Assembly: GCA_902582315.1 (NCBI GenBank) | Contig: CACHRP010000001.1 | Span: 149,915-213,914, forward strand | Direction of reading: 5' to 3' | Source of the DNA: an uncultured Pelagibacteraceae bacterium | Lineage (GTDB): Bacteria > Pseudomonadota > Alphaproteobacteria > Pelagibacterales > Pelagibacteraceae | DNA: 64,000 nucleotides | Part shown: piece after piece, positions 7,395 through 17,771 of the stretch | Layout of the letters: the number at the start of each line of letters is the position of its first letter | Position numbering within the stretch: the stretch's first letter is position 1 | The notes under the pieces: model-generated | The model's database searches: none | Seen by the model: only the letters and a program-made list of their open reading frames with translations | Told to the model about the DNA's origin: nothing | Translations under genes and position numbers: made by a program

Positions 7395-8402
7395 ATGAAT
7401 GCCACCATTTTATCGAATAGTGAAAAACACTATCCGGTATTGCTAAAAGAAATTCTTAGCATTATTTCCCCTCAAAATGGTGGCACATTTATCGATTGCA
7501 CTTTTGGTCAAGGTGGCTATTCAAAAGAATTTTTGAAATTTAATAAAACTAAAGTTATAGCAATTGATAGAGATCATGAAAGTTCAATTATTGCAAATCA
7601 AATTAAACAGCAGCACAAAGATCAATTTTCATTTTTTAACAAAAAATTTAGTGAAATTGACAAAATTAAAATTGAAAATTGTAAAATCAAAGCTGTAATA
7701 TTTGATCTTGGTTATTCTTATACCCAAATTAAAGATCCAAAAAAGGGGCTAAGCTTTGAGAGTACAGGTGCATTAAATATGAGATTAGGTTTAAATAATT
7801 TTTCAGCAGATGATGTTGTCAATAAATTAGACCAAAAAGATTTAGAACTTATATTTAAATATTTTGGAGAAGAAAAAGATAGCAAAATAATATCAAAAAA
7901 AATCATCAAACAAAGAATTAAATCTAAATTAAATACACAAAAACTTGTTAGTATTATTAATTCGGTAAAGAAGAAAAGTGGCAGAACACATAATGCAACA
8001 AAAATTTTTCAGGCTATTAGAATATTTGTTAATAAGGAAATAAGCGAATTGATTTATGGTCTTATCAAATCAGCAAAAATTTTAGATATAGATGGCAAGA
8101 TTTGTGTTGTTTCATTTCATTCCATTGAAGATAAAATTGTAAAATATTTTTTTAAAAGTTTGTCTGAAGATAAAAAAATTTCAAGATATATTCCTGAGGA
8201 AAAAAATCAAAATAAATTATTTCAGTTAGATTTAAAAAAGCCCATATATCCTGGATCCAAAGAGATAAATACTAACAGACCTTCTCGATCTGCAAAATTA
8301 AGGTATGCAATAAAAAAAAATAATCTTGTTGATTTTGAGAAAGATTTTCTAAAAAAATTCTCAAAACTTTTGGAAATTGAAAACTTATCAAAAAAATTAT
8401 GA
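7395..8402 (+). CDS. rsmH: 16S rRNA (cytosine-1402-N4)-methyltransferase RsmH (MraW)
   Basis: 335 residues. Methylates N4 of C1402 in the decoding centre of 16S rRNA, using S-adenosylmethionine. The family start is plain ([10 protein letters not shown]), followed by the SAM motif [14 protein letters not shown] near residues 34-47, [29 protein letters not shown], and the C-terminal [10 protein letters not shown] and [10 protein letters not shown] motifs. The start is 18 bases after the ftsZ stop. Its stop overlaps the start of ftsL by four bases. In most dcw clusters it directly follows mraZ; here the 62-residue ORF and ftsZ intervene. Confidence 0.96.
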   Translation: MNATILSNSEKHYPVLLKEILSIISPQNGGTFIDCTFGQGGYSKEFLKFNKTKVIAIDRDHESSIIANQIKQQHKDQFSFFNKKFSEIDKIKIENCKIKAVIFDLGYSYTQIKDPKKGLSFESTGALNMRLGLNNFSADDVVNKLDQKDLELIFKYFGEEKDSKIISKKIIKQRIKSKLNTQKLVSIINSVKKKSGRTHNATKIFQAIRIFVNKEISELIYGLIKSAKILDIDGKICVVSFHSIEDKIVKYFFKSLSEDKKISRYIPEEKNQNKLFQLDLKKPIYPGSKEINTNRPSRSAKLRYAIKKNNLVDFEKDFLKKFSKLLEIENLSKKL

Positions 8403-8674
8403 AAAATTTTTTAACTTCATTTAGTCTGATTATTTTAATTTCATTTACAGCAATTATTAAAACCTCATCAAAAAAAATTGAAGAACAGACATTCGTTTTA
8501 AATGAGAATCTTATTTTATTAACAGAAAAATATGAATTAAGTTTGCTTGAGCACACTTATTTAAGCAATCCATCTAGATTAATAAGTATTATTAAAGAAA
8601 ATAAAAGTGAGGAGTATATTCACTTAGATTCAATAGATTTTAAAACTGAAAATAAAAAGAATGAGAGAAAATAA
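8399..8674 (+). CDS. ftsL: FtsL-like cell division protein
   Basis: 91-residue bitopic protein: a short cytoplasmic end, a single membrane segment (about residues 5-20, rich in Leu, Ile and Phe), then a periplasmic coiled coil ([32 protein letters not shown]). The [12 protein letters not shown] stretch resembles the alphaproteobacterial FtsL ending in which a coiled coil runs into a conserved leucine-proline-arginine region. FtsL forms a complex with FtsB and FtsQ that activates FtsWI. Sequence similarity between FtsL proteins is low, so position between rsmH and ftsI is a large part of the evidence. It overlaps rsmH by 4 bases and ftsI by 14. Confidence 0.82.
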   Translation: MKNFLTSFSLIILISFTAIIKTSSKKIEEQTFVLNENLILLTEKYELSLLEHTYLSNPSRLISIIKENKSEEYIHLDSIDFKTENKKNERK

Positions 8675-10346
8675 AGGAAAAAAAATTTACCTTAGAGATT
8701 TCTCCGATGAATTTTCTTTCTCTAAAAAAATTCATAAAAAAAATATTTCTTTCAATAGAATAGCTTTTATTTTTTTCTTTTTTTTATTTATTTCAAGCAT
8801 ATTTTCTGTAAAGATATTTTATTATGGATCTATCTCTAAAAATAAATTATCTCAAAAAAAATATAGTCAAAAAAATGATATAAGATCAGATATCATTGAT
8901 GCAGATGGTAATATTTTAGCAAAAACAGTATTTACTAAAAACGTAGGCATCAACCCCAAACTTGAGAATGATAAAAAAAAACTATTTATAAAATTAAAGT
9001 TGCTTTTTCCTGAATTGGATATTGAAAATTTTAATAAAAAATTTGATAAAAAAAATTTTTTTTACATAAAAAAGAAATTGTCTCCTGAACAATACTATCA
9101 AGTAAGAATGCTTGGAGAAAAGTCAGTAATTACTGAACAAAAAATTAGTAGAATATATCCACATGAAAATCTATTTAGTCACGTACTAGGACAAATAGAT
9201 GATAATAATAATGGAATTTCTGGCATAGAAAAATCTTTAGATGAAGACCTTAAAAAATCTAATAAAAAATTAGAATTGACATTAGATACAAATATTCAGT
9301 TTTTAGTAAGAAATGAATTAATCAATTTTGAAAAAATATTTAAATCCAAAGGTAGTGCGGCTGTATTGATGAATATCAACAGTGGAGAAATTCTTTCATT
9401 AGTATCATTGCCAGACTATAATATAAATAGAAGAGAGGATATTACTGATACAAAATTTATTAACAGGATAACAAAAGGCGTTTATGAGTTAGGGTCAATT
9501 TTTAAAACATTTACATTAGCTGGAGCTTTAAATGAGGGAATAATTAATACTGAGACAAACTTTAAAAATTTACCGAAATCTATTTATTGCGCTGGACGAA
9601 AAATCTCAGAATATGATATGGATATTCCTTCAACATTAACAGCAGAGCAAATTTTAATAAGATCTGGAAATATTGGGTCAGTAAGAATAGCCCAAAAATT
9701 GGGAATTGAAAAAACTAAAAATTTCCTAGATTCTTTGAATCTTTTAACTCCTATTGAATTTGACCTAGGTGAAATTGGTAAACCATTATTATTAAAATGG
9801 GGTAAATGTAAATTGGCAACAGTTTCATTTGGTCATGGAATATCAACGACTCCTTTACAGGTTGCCACTGCTTACGCAATTATTTCAAATGGAGGTTATA
9901 AAATAAAACCAACCTTATTAAAAAAAGAAAAAAATCTTAAAACAAAAAAAATCCTAAATGAGGGTGTTTCAATTAACATAAATTCAATTTTGAGGAAAGT
10001 TGTTTCCACAAAAGAAGGTACAGCAAATTTAGCAAATGTCGAAGGTTACGATGTCGGTGGAAAAACTGGAACAGCACAAAAAATTGAGAATGGAATATAC
10101 ACTAAAAAAAAAATAAATACTTTTGTATCAATTTTTCCAATTCATAAACCTAAATATGTACTTTTAGTTTTACTAGATGAACCAAAGACAAATAGCGATT
10201 ATGTTTATAATTACAGGGATGGCAGTGGTATAAGGTATAAAGGAACTCCATTTAACACTGCAGGTTGGACTACTGTAGAGGTAACAGGCAAAATAATAGA
10301 AAAAATTGGGCCTATTTTAGCCACAAAATACTACGATTTTTATTAA
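8661..10346 (+). CDS. ftsI: Peptidoglycan transpeptidase FtsI (penicillin-binding protein 3)
   Basis: 561-residue class B penicillin-binding protein that crosslinks septal peptidoglycan in complex with FtsW. One membrane segment lies near residues 30-52, followed by the dimerisation/pedestal domain (RSDIIDADGNILAKT) and the transpeptidase domain. All three catalytic motifs are present: S-x-x-K with Ser279 (GSIFKTFTLAG), SGN at 335-337 and KTG at 468-470 (GGKTGTAQK). The gene overlaps ftsL at its start, and its stop lies 5 bases before the preferred start of the fused murE-murF. Length is typical of alphaproteobacterial FtsI. Confidence 0.97.
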   Translation: MRENKGKKIYLRDFSDEFSFSKKIHKKNISFNRIAFIFFFFLFISSIFSVKIFYYGSISKNKLSQKKYSQKNDIRSDIIDADGNILAKTVFTKNVGINPKLENDKKKLFIKLKLLFPELDIENFNKKFDKKNFFYIKKKLSPEQYYQVRMLGEKSVITEQKISRIYPHENLFSHVLGQIDDNNNGISGIEKSLDEDLKKSNKKLELTLDTNIQFLVRNELINFEKIFKSKGSAAVLMNINSGEILSLVSLPDYNINRREDITDTKFINRITKGVYELGSIFKTFTLAGALNEGIINTETNFKNLPKSIYCAGRKISEYDMDIPSTLTAEQILIRSGNIGSVRIAQKLGIEKTKNFLDSLNLLTPIEFDLGEIGKPLLLKWGKCKLATVSFGHGISTTPLQVATAYAIISNGGYKIKPTLLKKEKNLKTKKILNEGVSININSILRKVVSTKEGTANLANVEGYDVGGKTGTAQKIENGIYTKKKINTFVSIFPIHKPKYVLLVLLDEPKTNSDYVYNYRDGSGIRYKGTPFNTAGWTTVEVTGKIIEKIGPILATKYYDFY

Positions 10347-10351
10347 TTGAA

Positions 10352-13195
10352 ATGATAATTGGTAAATTTTTTAAAAAAATTAACCCGGAATTTAAAAACC
10401 ATTTTTTTTCAGGTATTTGTTTTGATAGTCGATCATGTAAAAAAAACAATATTTTTTTTGCAATAAAAGGTAATGAAATCAATGGAAATAATTACATTAA
10501 ACATGCCATATCAAAAGGTGCAAAAACAATTGTATATAACAAAAAATTTCAAGGTTTTAAAAATGGAATACTTTATTTAAGTTTTAATAATGTTAGAAAA
10601 ATATTAGCCGAAACATCTTATAAAATTTTTTGCCCAAAAATAAAAAATTTAATCGCCGTAACTGGAACAAATGGAAAATCTTCAATTTGTAACTTTTATT
10701 ATCAAATATTAAATTTAAATAAAAAAAAGGTCGCGTCATTAGGAACACTTGGCTTAAAAACTGTGTTTGGAAATTTACCAATGTTAAATACAACAGTAGA
10801 CCCATTACAATTATCAAAGCATTTGATGAATATTTCAAAAAAAAAAATTGATAATGTAATACTCGAGGCTTCAAGCCATGGTTTAAAACAACATAGATTA
10901 GATGGCCTTAGATTTAAAAAAGGAATTTTTACAAATTTATCACATGACCATCTAGATTATCATAAAAGTTTTGATGATTATTTAAAATCAAAATTATATT
11001 TATTTGATAAATTATTGTCAAAAAAAGGTATTGTTATTACAGATAAAGATATTCCGGAATATCAAAAATTATTAAGTATATCTAAAAAAAAAAATTTTAA
11101 ATTAAAAAAGATAGCAAATCACACTGGAGACATTGAAATTTTGAATCATAAATATATTGGCGAAAAACAGTTTTTAAAAATTAAATACAAAAATGTAAAA
11201 TTTTCTTTTTACTTAAATTTAATTGGTAAGATACAAATTAAGAATCTTTTTATGGCGATCTTAGCTGCTGAAGATAAAAATCTTAAATTTAAACAGATTG
11301 TAAAAGTACTAAATAAAATTCAGCCCGTAAGTGGAAGATTAGAAAAAATTGGAAGGCTTAAAAATAATGCACTCTGTTTATTGGATTATGCACATTCTCC
11401 TGATGCGTTAAAAGTATGTTTCGAGAGTCTTAAACATCAATTTAATGGAAAAAAAATATTTTTAGTTATTGGTTGTGGTGGAAATAGAGATAAATCTAAG
11501 CGACAAATAATTGGAAAAATAGCGAATAAATATTGTAGTAAAATTTATTTAACAGATGATAATCCTCGTAACGAAAACCCTAAAAATATAAGAAAGGAAA
11601 TAAAAAAAAAAATAGATAAAAATAAACTTTTCGAGATACCAAATAGAAAAAAGGCAATAGAATTTGCTATAAATAATCTGAGCTCAAATGATATTTTAAT
11701 TGTATCAGGAAAAGGTCATGAAAATATACAAGATCTTGGAAAAAAAAAGATTTTCTTTTCAGATAAACAAGTAATAACAAATTCGATTAAAATCAGAAAT
11801 AAATCTCTCTCAAATAATTTAAAAGTTAATATTTTGAAAGAATGCGTTGATACTCGAAAAATCCCAAGATTAACGAAATTGAACCGGGCATCTATAAATT
11901 CAAAGGATATAAAACAAAATGATATATTTTTCGCAATCAGAGGTAAAAAAAACGATGGAAATAATTTTATATCAGAATCGATTAGAAGTGGAGCATCAAT
12001 AATTGTAACTGATAGACCTAGAATAGTAACAAATAACAAAAAAAATATAATAAAAGTTAAAAACACATTGGATTTTTTGACAAACATATCTTTAAAGATT
12101 CGAGATAATTTCCAAGGTAAAACAATCGGGATTACAGGAAGCTGCGGAAAAACTTCTGTAAAAGAATTAGTATCAAGTAGTTTAAATAAAATTGGAAAAG
12201 TAAGTTCATCCCCAAAATCATTTAATAATAAATATGGTGTTCCACTGAGCTTATTCAACTTAAAATTAAATAATAACTACGGAGTATTTGAGATTGGAAT
12301 GGACAAGAAAGGAGAGATTGATTTTTTATCAAGTTTAGTAAAACCTGATATTGGAATAATTACAAATGTATCCTATGCACATGCTAAAAACTTTAAAAAT
12401 ATTTTTCAGATTGCTAAAGCAAAATCTGAGATTATCAATAATATTAAAAGTGATGGTTATATAGTATTAAATGCAGACGATCGTTTTTTCTCGTTTCACA
12501 AAAAAATAGCTACTAAACGAAAATTGAACATAGTTACATTTGGTATTTCTAGTGGATCAAATATAAAATTTTTAAAAATAGAGAAGTTTGGAAATTATTT
12601 TAAAATCAAAGTCAAAATTTTTAGCGAAAGCAAAGTCTTTAAAATAAGATATAAATACATGAATTATATAAAAAACATACTTTCTACTTTAGCGGTTTTA
12701 TCAATTTTAAGAAAAACTTGTAGCTTAAATATAAACTTTTTTGAAGATTTCAGTATCCCAGTTGGAAGAGGGAATATATCAAAAATTAAATACAAAAATA
12801 AAAAATTTTTTCTTATCGATGAAAGTTACAATTCAAATCCTTTATCTCTTTCAAGCGCAATTTCAAATTTCAGTGACTCTTCAATAGAACCTAAAAAAAA
12901 ACACTTTCTAATGGGTGATATGTTAGAACTTGGTAGACATTCAAGAAAACTGCATAGAGATATTTCATCATCATTAAATAGTTCAAAAATAAATAAAATT
13001 CATATTTATGGAAAAGATGTTATTGAAACTTTCAAAGCTATTAAAAATAATAGGAAAGGAAGAATTTTACAAAATACATCTGATATTTTTGATTTGATTG
13101 TTAGAGATTTAAATAATAATGATTATCTAATGATTAAAGGATCAAATTCTACTGGTCTTAATAAGATTGTGGAAACTTTAAGAGGTAAAATTTAG
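10352..13195 (+). CDS. murEF: Fused MurE-MurF: UDP-MurNAc-tripeptide synthetase and tripeptide-D-Ala-D-Ala ligase
   Basis: One open frame of 947 residues carries two complete Mur ligases. The MurE half (about 1-470) has the P-loop TGTNGKS at 104-110, SHDHLDYHKSFDDY, SGRLEKIG and GKGHENIQ near 453. Its D403-N404-P405-R406 motif is the signature of meso-diaminopimelate-adding enzymes. The MurF half (about 490-947) has NDIFFAIRGKKNDGN, the P-loop GSCGKTS at 596-602, SPKSFNNKYGVPLSLF, EIGMDKKGEID and DESYNSNPLS. I prefer the ATG at 10352 to the long open extension back to 10265 inside ftsI. A continuous frame through the junction with no stop or internal SD-ATG supports a true fusion. Confidence 0.95.
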   Translation: MIIGKFFKKINPEFKNHFFSGICFDSRSCKKNNIFFAIKGNEINGNNYIKHAISKGAKTIVYNKKFQGFKNGILYLSFNNVRKILAETSYKIFCPKIKNLIAVTGTNGKSSICNFYYQILNLNKKKVASLGTLGLKTVFGNLPMLNTTVDPLQLSKHLMNISKKKIDNVILEASSHGLKQHRLDGLRFKKGIFTNLSHDHLDYHKSFDDYLKSKLYLFDKLLSKKGIVITDKDIPEYQKLLSISKKKNFKLKKIANHTGDIEILNHKYIGEKQFLKIKYKNVKFSFYLNLIGKIQIKNLFMAILAAEDKNLKFKQIVKVLNKIQPVSGRLEKIGRLKNNALCLLDYAHSPDALKVCFESLKHQFNGKKIFLVIGCGGNRDKSKRQIIGKIANKYCSKIYLTDDNPRNENPKNIRKEIKKKIDKNKLFEIPNRKKAIEFAINNLSSNDILIVSGKGHENIQDLGKKKIFFSDKQVITNSIKIRNKSLSNNLKVNILKECVDTRKIPRLTKLNRASINSKDIKQNDIFFAIRGKKNDGNNFISESIRSGASIIVTDRPRIVTNNKKNIIKVKNTLDFLTNISLKIRDNFQGKTIGITGSCGKTSVKELVSSSLNKIGKVSSSPKSFNNKYGVPLSLFNLKLNNNYGVFEIGMDKKGEIDFLSSLVKPDIGIITNVSYAHAKNFKNIFQIAKAKSEIINNIKSDGYIVLNADDRFFSFHKKIATKRKLNIVTFGISSGSNIKFLKIEKFGNYFKIKVKIFSESKVFKIRYKYMNYIKNILSTLAVLSILRKTCSLNINFFEDFSIPVGRGNISKIKYKNKKFFLIDESYNSNPLSLSSAISNFSDSSIEPKKKHFLMGDMLELGRHSRKLHRDISSSLNSSKINKIHIYGKDVIETFKAIKNNRKGRILQNTSDIFDLIVRDLNNNDYLMIKGSNSTGLNKIVETLRGKI

Positions 13196-14280
13196 TGTTA
13201 TATTTATTAATTTTAGATCTTATAGATAGTTATTCCTTTTTAAATGTTTTCAAATATTTAACAGTAAGAACTGGATTAGCTGTATTTACTTCATTACTAG
13301 TAGTTTTTTTAATCGGTAATCCTTTCATAAATTTTTTTTCTATGAGGCAAATTTTAGATCCAATTAGAGAGGATGGTCCAGATCAACACATAGTTAAAAA
13401 AATTGGAACCCCAACAATGGGAGGTGTATTAATATTAATAGGATTATTCGCTGGAATATTACTTTGGGGAGATCTTAAAAATATTTATATATTGTTCCTA
13501 ATTTATATTGTTGGTAGTTATGGACTATTAGGTGCTTTTGATGATTATAAAAAAGTAAAATATAAAAATTCATCAGGTATCTCTTTTAAATTTAAATTAA
13601 TTTCTCAAATACTTATTGCTTTAATAGGGATATTATTTTTAACTTATTTTTCGGAGAACCAAGATATAAAAAATTTATATTTCCCTTTTTTTAAAAATTT
13701 AATTATTAATTTAGGTTGGTTTTTCATTCCGTTTGCAATATTTATAATAGTTGGTTCTTCAAATGCAGTTAATTTAACTGACGGGCTTGACGGTCTTGCC
13801 ACCGTCCCAGTTATATTAGTTGCGGGCTGTTTTGCGTTTATTAGTTATGTTACTGGAAATATAGTCTTTTCAGAGTATTTACAAATTCCATATATAAAAG
13901 ATGTTGGAGAGGTTTCAGTTTTTCTAGGTGCTATAATCGGATCTTGCCTGGGTTTTTTATGGTTTAATGCACCTCCAGCTAAGATATTTATGGGAGATAC
14001 CGGATCTTTATCACTTGGCGGATCATTAGGTGCGGTAGGTATAATTACTAAGCATGAGATAGTTTTAGCTATTACTGGAGGTCTATTTGTTTTAGAAGCA
14101 GTATCAGTAATTGTACAAGTTATTTCCTTTAAGATGACTGGAAAAAGAATTTTTAAAATGGCTCCTATTCATCATCATTACGAAAAAAAAGGATGGCCTG
14201 AGTCAACAGTTGTTATTAGATTTTGGATAGTAGCAATAATCTTAGCAATGATTGGTTTAGCAACTCTTAAATTCAGATAA
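13195..14280 (+). CDS. mraY: Phospho-N-acetylmuramoyl-pentapeptide transferase MraY
   Basis: 361-residue integral membrane enzyme that moves phospho-MurNAc-pentapeptide onto undecaprenyl phosphate to make lipid I. It starts with GTG at 13195, overlapping the murEF stop (TAGTG). About ten membrane segments are visible. Family motifs: GTPTMGGVLI, FDDYKKVKYKNSSG with the aspartate pair, SNAVNLTDGLDGLA, FNAPPAKIFMGDTGSL, and the APIHHHYEKKGWPE cytoplasmic loop near the C terminus. The stop overlaps murD's ATG (TAATG). Confidence 0.97.
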   Translation: MLYLLILDLIDSYSFLNVFKYLTVRTGLAVFTSLLVVFLIGNPFINFFSMRQILDPIREDGPDQHIVKKIGTPTMGGVLILIGLFAGILLWGDLKNIYILFLIYIVGSYGLLGAFDDYKKVKYKNSSGISFKFKLISQILIALIGILFLTYFSENQDIKNLYFPFFKNLIINLGWFFIPFAIFIIVGSSNAVNLTDGLDGLATVPVILVAGCFAFISYVTGNIVFSEYLQIPYIKDVGEVSVFLGAIIGSCLGFLWFNAPPAKIFMGDTGSLSLGGSLGAVGIITKHEIVLAITGGLFVLEAVSVIVQVISFKMTGKRIFKMAPIHHHYEKKGWPESTVVIRFWIVAIILAMIGLATLKFR

Positions 14281-15590
14281 TGATATTAAAAAAGGATCTA
14301 TACTTTAAAAAAAAGATCTTGATATATGGTCTAGGGATTTCTGGAATTTCATGTTTAAATCATTTAAAAGTTAAAAACACTGTCAGATGTTTCGATGATA
14401 ACTTAAAAAAATTAAAATTTAATAATTTAAAAAAATATTTAATTTCAAAAAAAGAAATCTATAAAATTAAATTTGATCATATAATTATAAGCCCAGGTAT
14501 TGATATTTTAAAATGTTCTTTAAAAAATTATCTTAAACAAAATAAATCAAAAATTTGTACAGATTTAGATGTTTTTTACTCAGAATATCCAAAAAATTTA
14601 AAAATAGCAATTACTGGAACGAATGGAAAATCTACGACCGCTAAATTATTAAATGATATACTAAGCAAAAGCAAAATAGACTCAAGATTGATTGGAAATA
14701 TTGGTAACGCAGCTTTAAAAGAAAAAAAAATTTCCAAAAAAACAGTCTTTATTATAGAAATTTCTTCATATCAAATTTCATATAGTAAAATTTTTAAACC
14801 AAATTTTGGGATTTTACTTAATATTTCTCCTGACCATTTGGAAAGGCATAAAACTTTTTACAATTATCTTAAAACTAAATTTAAACTGATTTTCTCATTA
14901 AACAGCACCGATATAGCCTTCATTAACAAAAAAGAGCCCGCTTTCAAAAAGTTTATTAAAAGTAAAAAAATGAGATGTAAAATTATTGATGTTAAACATA
15001 AATTATCAAAACATGAGGATAATTTAATAAAAAATATTTATTTCAAAAATTTAAATAATCAACAAAACTTATCGTTTGTATTAAAAATATGCTCAAAACT
15101 TGGTATTAAAAAAAATATTATTTTTAAAGTCGTAAATAATTTTAAACCTTTAAGCTTTAGGCAACAAATAATTTATAACTCTGATAAATTAAGAATAATA
15201 AATGACTCTAAATCTACAAGCTTTTCTTCGTCAATTAATTTATTAGAAAATCTTGATAAAATATTTTGGGTATTAGGTGGATTACCAAAAAAAGGAGACA
15301 AATTTAAATTTAAAAATAAATCTAATATAAGTAAAATTTATATTTATGGAAAATATAAACCCTTTTTTATAAAATTTTTTAAGAATAAGTTTAAATTTTC
15401 GAAATTTAAAGACTTAAATCAAGCAATCAAACAAGTATCAATTGATATAAATGATGAGGATAAAGATAAAAAAATTAATTTAATATTTAGTCCATGCGCA
15501 GCATCTTTTGATAAGTATAAAAATTTTGAGGAAAGAGGCAGACATTTTAATTATTTGATAAATAGTTATAAGATTAAAAATGCTAGATAA
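14280..15590 (+). CDS. murD: UDP-N-acetylmuramoylalanine--D-glutamate ligase MurD
   Basis: 436-residue cytoplasmic ATP-dependent ligase that adds D-glutamate to UDP-MurNAc-L-alanine. It has an N-terminal Rossmann-like UDP-binding domain (LIYGLGISGISCLNHL), the ATP P-loop GTNGKST at about 113-119, the LLNISPDHLERHKTFYNY segment that binds metal and substrate, and the C-terminal domain with NDSKSTSFSSSINLLENL and LGGLPKKGD. The protein is very lysine- and asparagine-rich, in line with the base composition. It overlaps mraY by one base and ftsW by 11 bases. Confidence 0.95.
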   Translation: MILKKDLYFKKKILIYGLGISGISCLNHLKVKNTVRCFDDNLKKLKFNNLKKYLISKKEIYKIKFDHIIISPGIDILKCSLKNYLKQNKSKICTDLDVFYSEYPKNLKIAITGTNGKSTTAKLLNDILSKSKIDSRLIGNIGNAALKEKKISKKTVFIIEISSYQISYSKIFKPNFGILLNISPDHLERHKTFYNYLKTKFKLIFSLNSTDIAFINKKEPAFKKFIKSKKMRCKIIDVKHKLSKHEDNLIKNIYFKNLNNQQNLSFVLKICSKLGIKKNIIFKVVNNFKPLSFRQQIIYNSDKLRIINDSKSTSFSSSINLLENLDKIFWVLGGLPKKGDKFKFKNKSNISKIYIYGKYKPFFIKFFKNKFKFSKFKDLNQAIKQVSIDINDEDKDKKINLIFSPCAASFDKYKNFEERGRHFNYLINSYKIKNAR

Positions 15591-16701
15591 TAAATTATAT
15601 AATAATCTTTATTTTAATTGGTGGAGAAATTTAGACAAAACAATTTTAATGATTATTATATTACTTTTTACCTTAGGGTTATTGTTTTCTTTATTATCAA
15701 CCTCGCTCGTAGCATCTGATAGATTAAATACCAATAATTATTTTTTTTTTCTTAAACATTGTTTATTTATTTTGATTGGCATATCAACAATGTTTTTTTT
15801 CTCAATTTTAGGCAAAAATAAATTATTCTTTTTATCATATATTCTTTTTTTAATATTTTTTGTTACATTAATATTAGTTCCTTTTATCGGAACAGAGGTA
15901 AAGGGATCTAAAAGATGGTTAGATATTTTTTTTCTTCCTAGGTTTCAACCAATCGAAATATTAAAACCTTTTATTATAATATTAATTTCAACAGCCCTAA
16001 CTTTTGAAAATAAAAACTACCAATATATAAAATATTTTGTAAGTTTTTTGTTAATTTTACCAATTATATCACTTTTAGCTTCTCAACCAGATATAGGTCA
16101 AACAATATTAATTTTTTTTACTTGGTTAGCTCTAATTTTTATTTCTGGAATAAATCTTTATTTATTTTTTTCATTTTTCAGCGTTATATTATTTTCTGTG
16201 GCATCATTAATTTTATTTTTTCCAAAATTTCAGTACATTCTAATAAGAATTACCTCATTTTTTGACCCATCATCCGGTAATAATTATCAAGCTGAAAAAG
16301 CATCAGAGGCGATAATAAGTGGAGGATTTTTTGGAAAAGGTATTGGCGAAGGGGTTTTAAAAAATAAAGTTCCCGAGGCTCATACTGATTATATTGTTTC
16401 TGTAATTTCAGAGGAGTTTGGAGCAATTATGATTTTTTTTATATTATTGATATTTTTAATATTTTTATTCAAAATATTTAAGAAAATTTCATATTTAAAA
16501 AATGATAAAATTAGACTTATAATTTTTGGATGCAGCATAATTATTTTTTTCCAGTTTCTAGTACATTTAGGAGTAAATATTAGAATCCTTCCTACTACGG
16601 GTATGACACTACCTTTTTTAAGCTACGGCGGTTCATCAATTATTGGAAGCTCGATCCTTGCTGGAATTATATTAAACCTTACAAAAAAAAATATATCATG
16701 A
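15580..16701 (+). CDS. ftsW: Peptidoglycan glycosyltransferase FtsW
   Basis: 373-residue SEDS-family membrane protein that polymerises lipid II at the septum together with FtsI. About ten membrane helices are visible. Conserved SEDS segments are present: GSKRWLDIFFLPRFQPIEILKP, SQPDIGQTI, the extracellular loop with YQAEKASEAIISGGFFGKG and PEAHTDYIVSVISEEFG, and the end motif TTGMTLPFLSYGGSS. Position in the dcw cluster between murD and murG distinguishes it from RodA. It overlaps its neighbours by 11 and 4 bases. Confidence 0.96.
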   Translation: MLDNKLYNNLYFNWWRNLDKTILMIIILLFTLGLLFSLLSTSLVASDRLNTNNYFFFLKHCLFILIGISTMFFFSILGKNKLFFLSYILFLIFFVTLILVPFIGTEVKGSKRWLDIFFLPRFQPIEILKPFIIILISTALTFENKNYQYIKYFVSFLLILPIISLLASQPDIGQTILIFFTWLALIFISGINLYLFFSFFSVILFSVASLILFFPKFQYILIRITSFFDPSSGNNYQAEKASEAIISGGFFGKGIGEGVLKNKVPEAHTDYIVSVISEEFGAIMIFFILLIFLIFLFKIFKKISYLKNDKIRLIIFGCSIIIFFQFLVHLGVNIRILPTTGMTLPFLSYGGSSIIGSSILAGIILNLTKKNIS

Positions 16702-17771
16702 AAGAAAAAATTTTAATAACCACAGGTGGTTCAGGAGGTCATGTACTTCCAGCTTTAAACTTTTATGAGCATTTAAAAGAAAATTATCAAGTTTTTTTAA
16801 TATCAGATTTGAGAGGGTCTAGATTTATTAATTCTGAAGTTTATAAATATAAGATAATTGATATTCCAGATATAAAGAAAAATTTTCTCAAAATTCCAAT
16901 TAATTTAGCTATTTTATTAATTTCTATAATTAAATCATTTATTTTTTTAAAAAAAAATAAAATTGATAAAGTTATTTCTACAGGAGGCTACATGAGTTTT
17001 CCTGTTTGCTTAGCTTCAAGATTTACAAAATCTAATCTTTTTTTATTTGAACCGAATATGGTTCTTGGAAGATCAAATTTATTTTTTATAAAACAATGTA
17101 AAAAAATATTTTGTTATTCAAAAAGATTAGAAAAGTTCCCAAAATTACACACTAAAAAAATAAAGACTATTTATCCAATAATCAATAAAAAATTTTACTT
17201 ATCAAAAAATGAAGGAATAAATAATAAAGATGAAAATATTCTTTTAGTTGTGGGTGGAAGTCAAGGGGCAAACTTTTTTCAAAGTGAGCTGAAAGAGACT
17301 TTGTGTAAATTGTCAAAAAAATTTAACTTATCTGTATATCATCAAGCCAGCAAAGATAATTTCCAAAGTCTTGAGCAATTTTATCAGAAAAATAAAATTT
17401 CTTTTAAACTTTTTGATTTTGAATATTCTTTGAATAATATTTTAAAAAAAGTAACTTTTTGTATTACTCGCGCAGGAGCATCCACTATGGCTGAATTAGT
17501 TTTTTTTAAGGTTCCTTTCTTAGCAATACCATTTCCACATTCAAAAGATAATCATCAATTATCAAATGCACAATTTTATAAAGAACATAATTGTTGTTGG
17601 ATAATTGAACAAAAAGATGTAATTAAAATAAATTTTTTTGAAACAATTTCTCATATAATTGCTGATAAAAAAGAAATAGAAATAAAAAAAAAGGCAATGA
17701 GTGAATTTAGTGAAAAAAATACCTGGGAAAATAATAACAAATTAATTATCAAAACAATTTATGAAAATTAA
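16698..17771 (+). CDS. murG: UDP-GlcNAc:lipid I N-acetylglucosaminyltransferase MurG
   Basis: 357-residue peripheral membrane glycosyltransferase (GT28/GT-B fold) that converts lipid I to lipid II on the cytoplasmic face. The N-terminal domain has the glycine loop TTGGSGGHVLPAL, STGGYMSFP and EPNMVLGRSN; the C-terminal UDP-GlcNAc-binding domain has VVGGSQGANFF, FCITRAGASTMAEL and PFPHSKDNHQLSNA. It overlaps ftsW by 4 bases and murC by 11. Confidence 0.97.
   Translation: MKEKILITTGGSGGHVLPALNFYEHLKENYQVFLISDLRGSRFINSEVYKYKIIDIPDIKKNFLKIPINLAILLISIIKSFIFLKKNKIDKVISTGGYMSFPVCLASRFTKSNLFLFEPNMVLGRSNLFFIKQCKKIFCYSKRLEKFPKLHTKKIKTIYPIINKKFYLSKNEGINNKDENILLVVGGSQGANFFQSELKETLCKLSKKFNLSVYHQASKDNFQSLEQFYQKNKISFKLFDFEYSLNNILKKVTFCITRAGASTMAELVFFKVPFLAIPFPHSKDNHQLSNAQFYKEHNCCWIIEQKDVIKINFFETISHIIADKKEIEIKKKAMSEFSEKNTWENNNKLIIKTIYEN

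Noticed and set aside
10265..10351. N-terminal extension of murEF back to the ATG at 10265
   Set aside because: The extension lies in ftsI in another frame and matches no Mur ligase; MIIGKFF at 10352 fits better.
11716..12258. 180-residue antisense frame in murEF
   Set aside because: It is the shadow of the fused murE-murF frame; AT-rich coding DNA often leaves long antisense frames.
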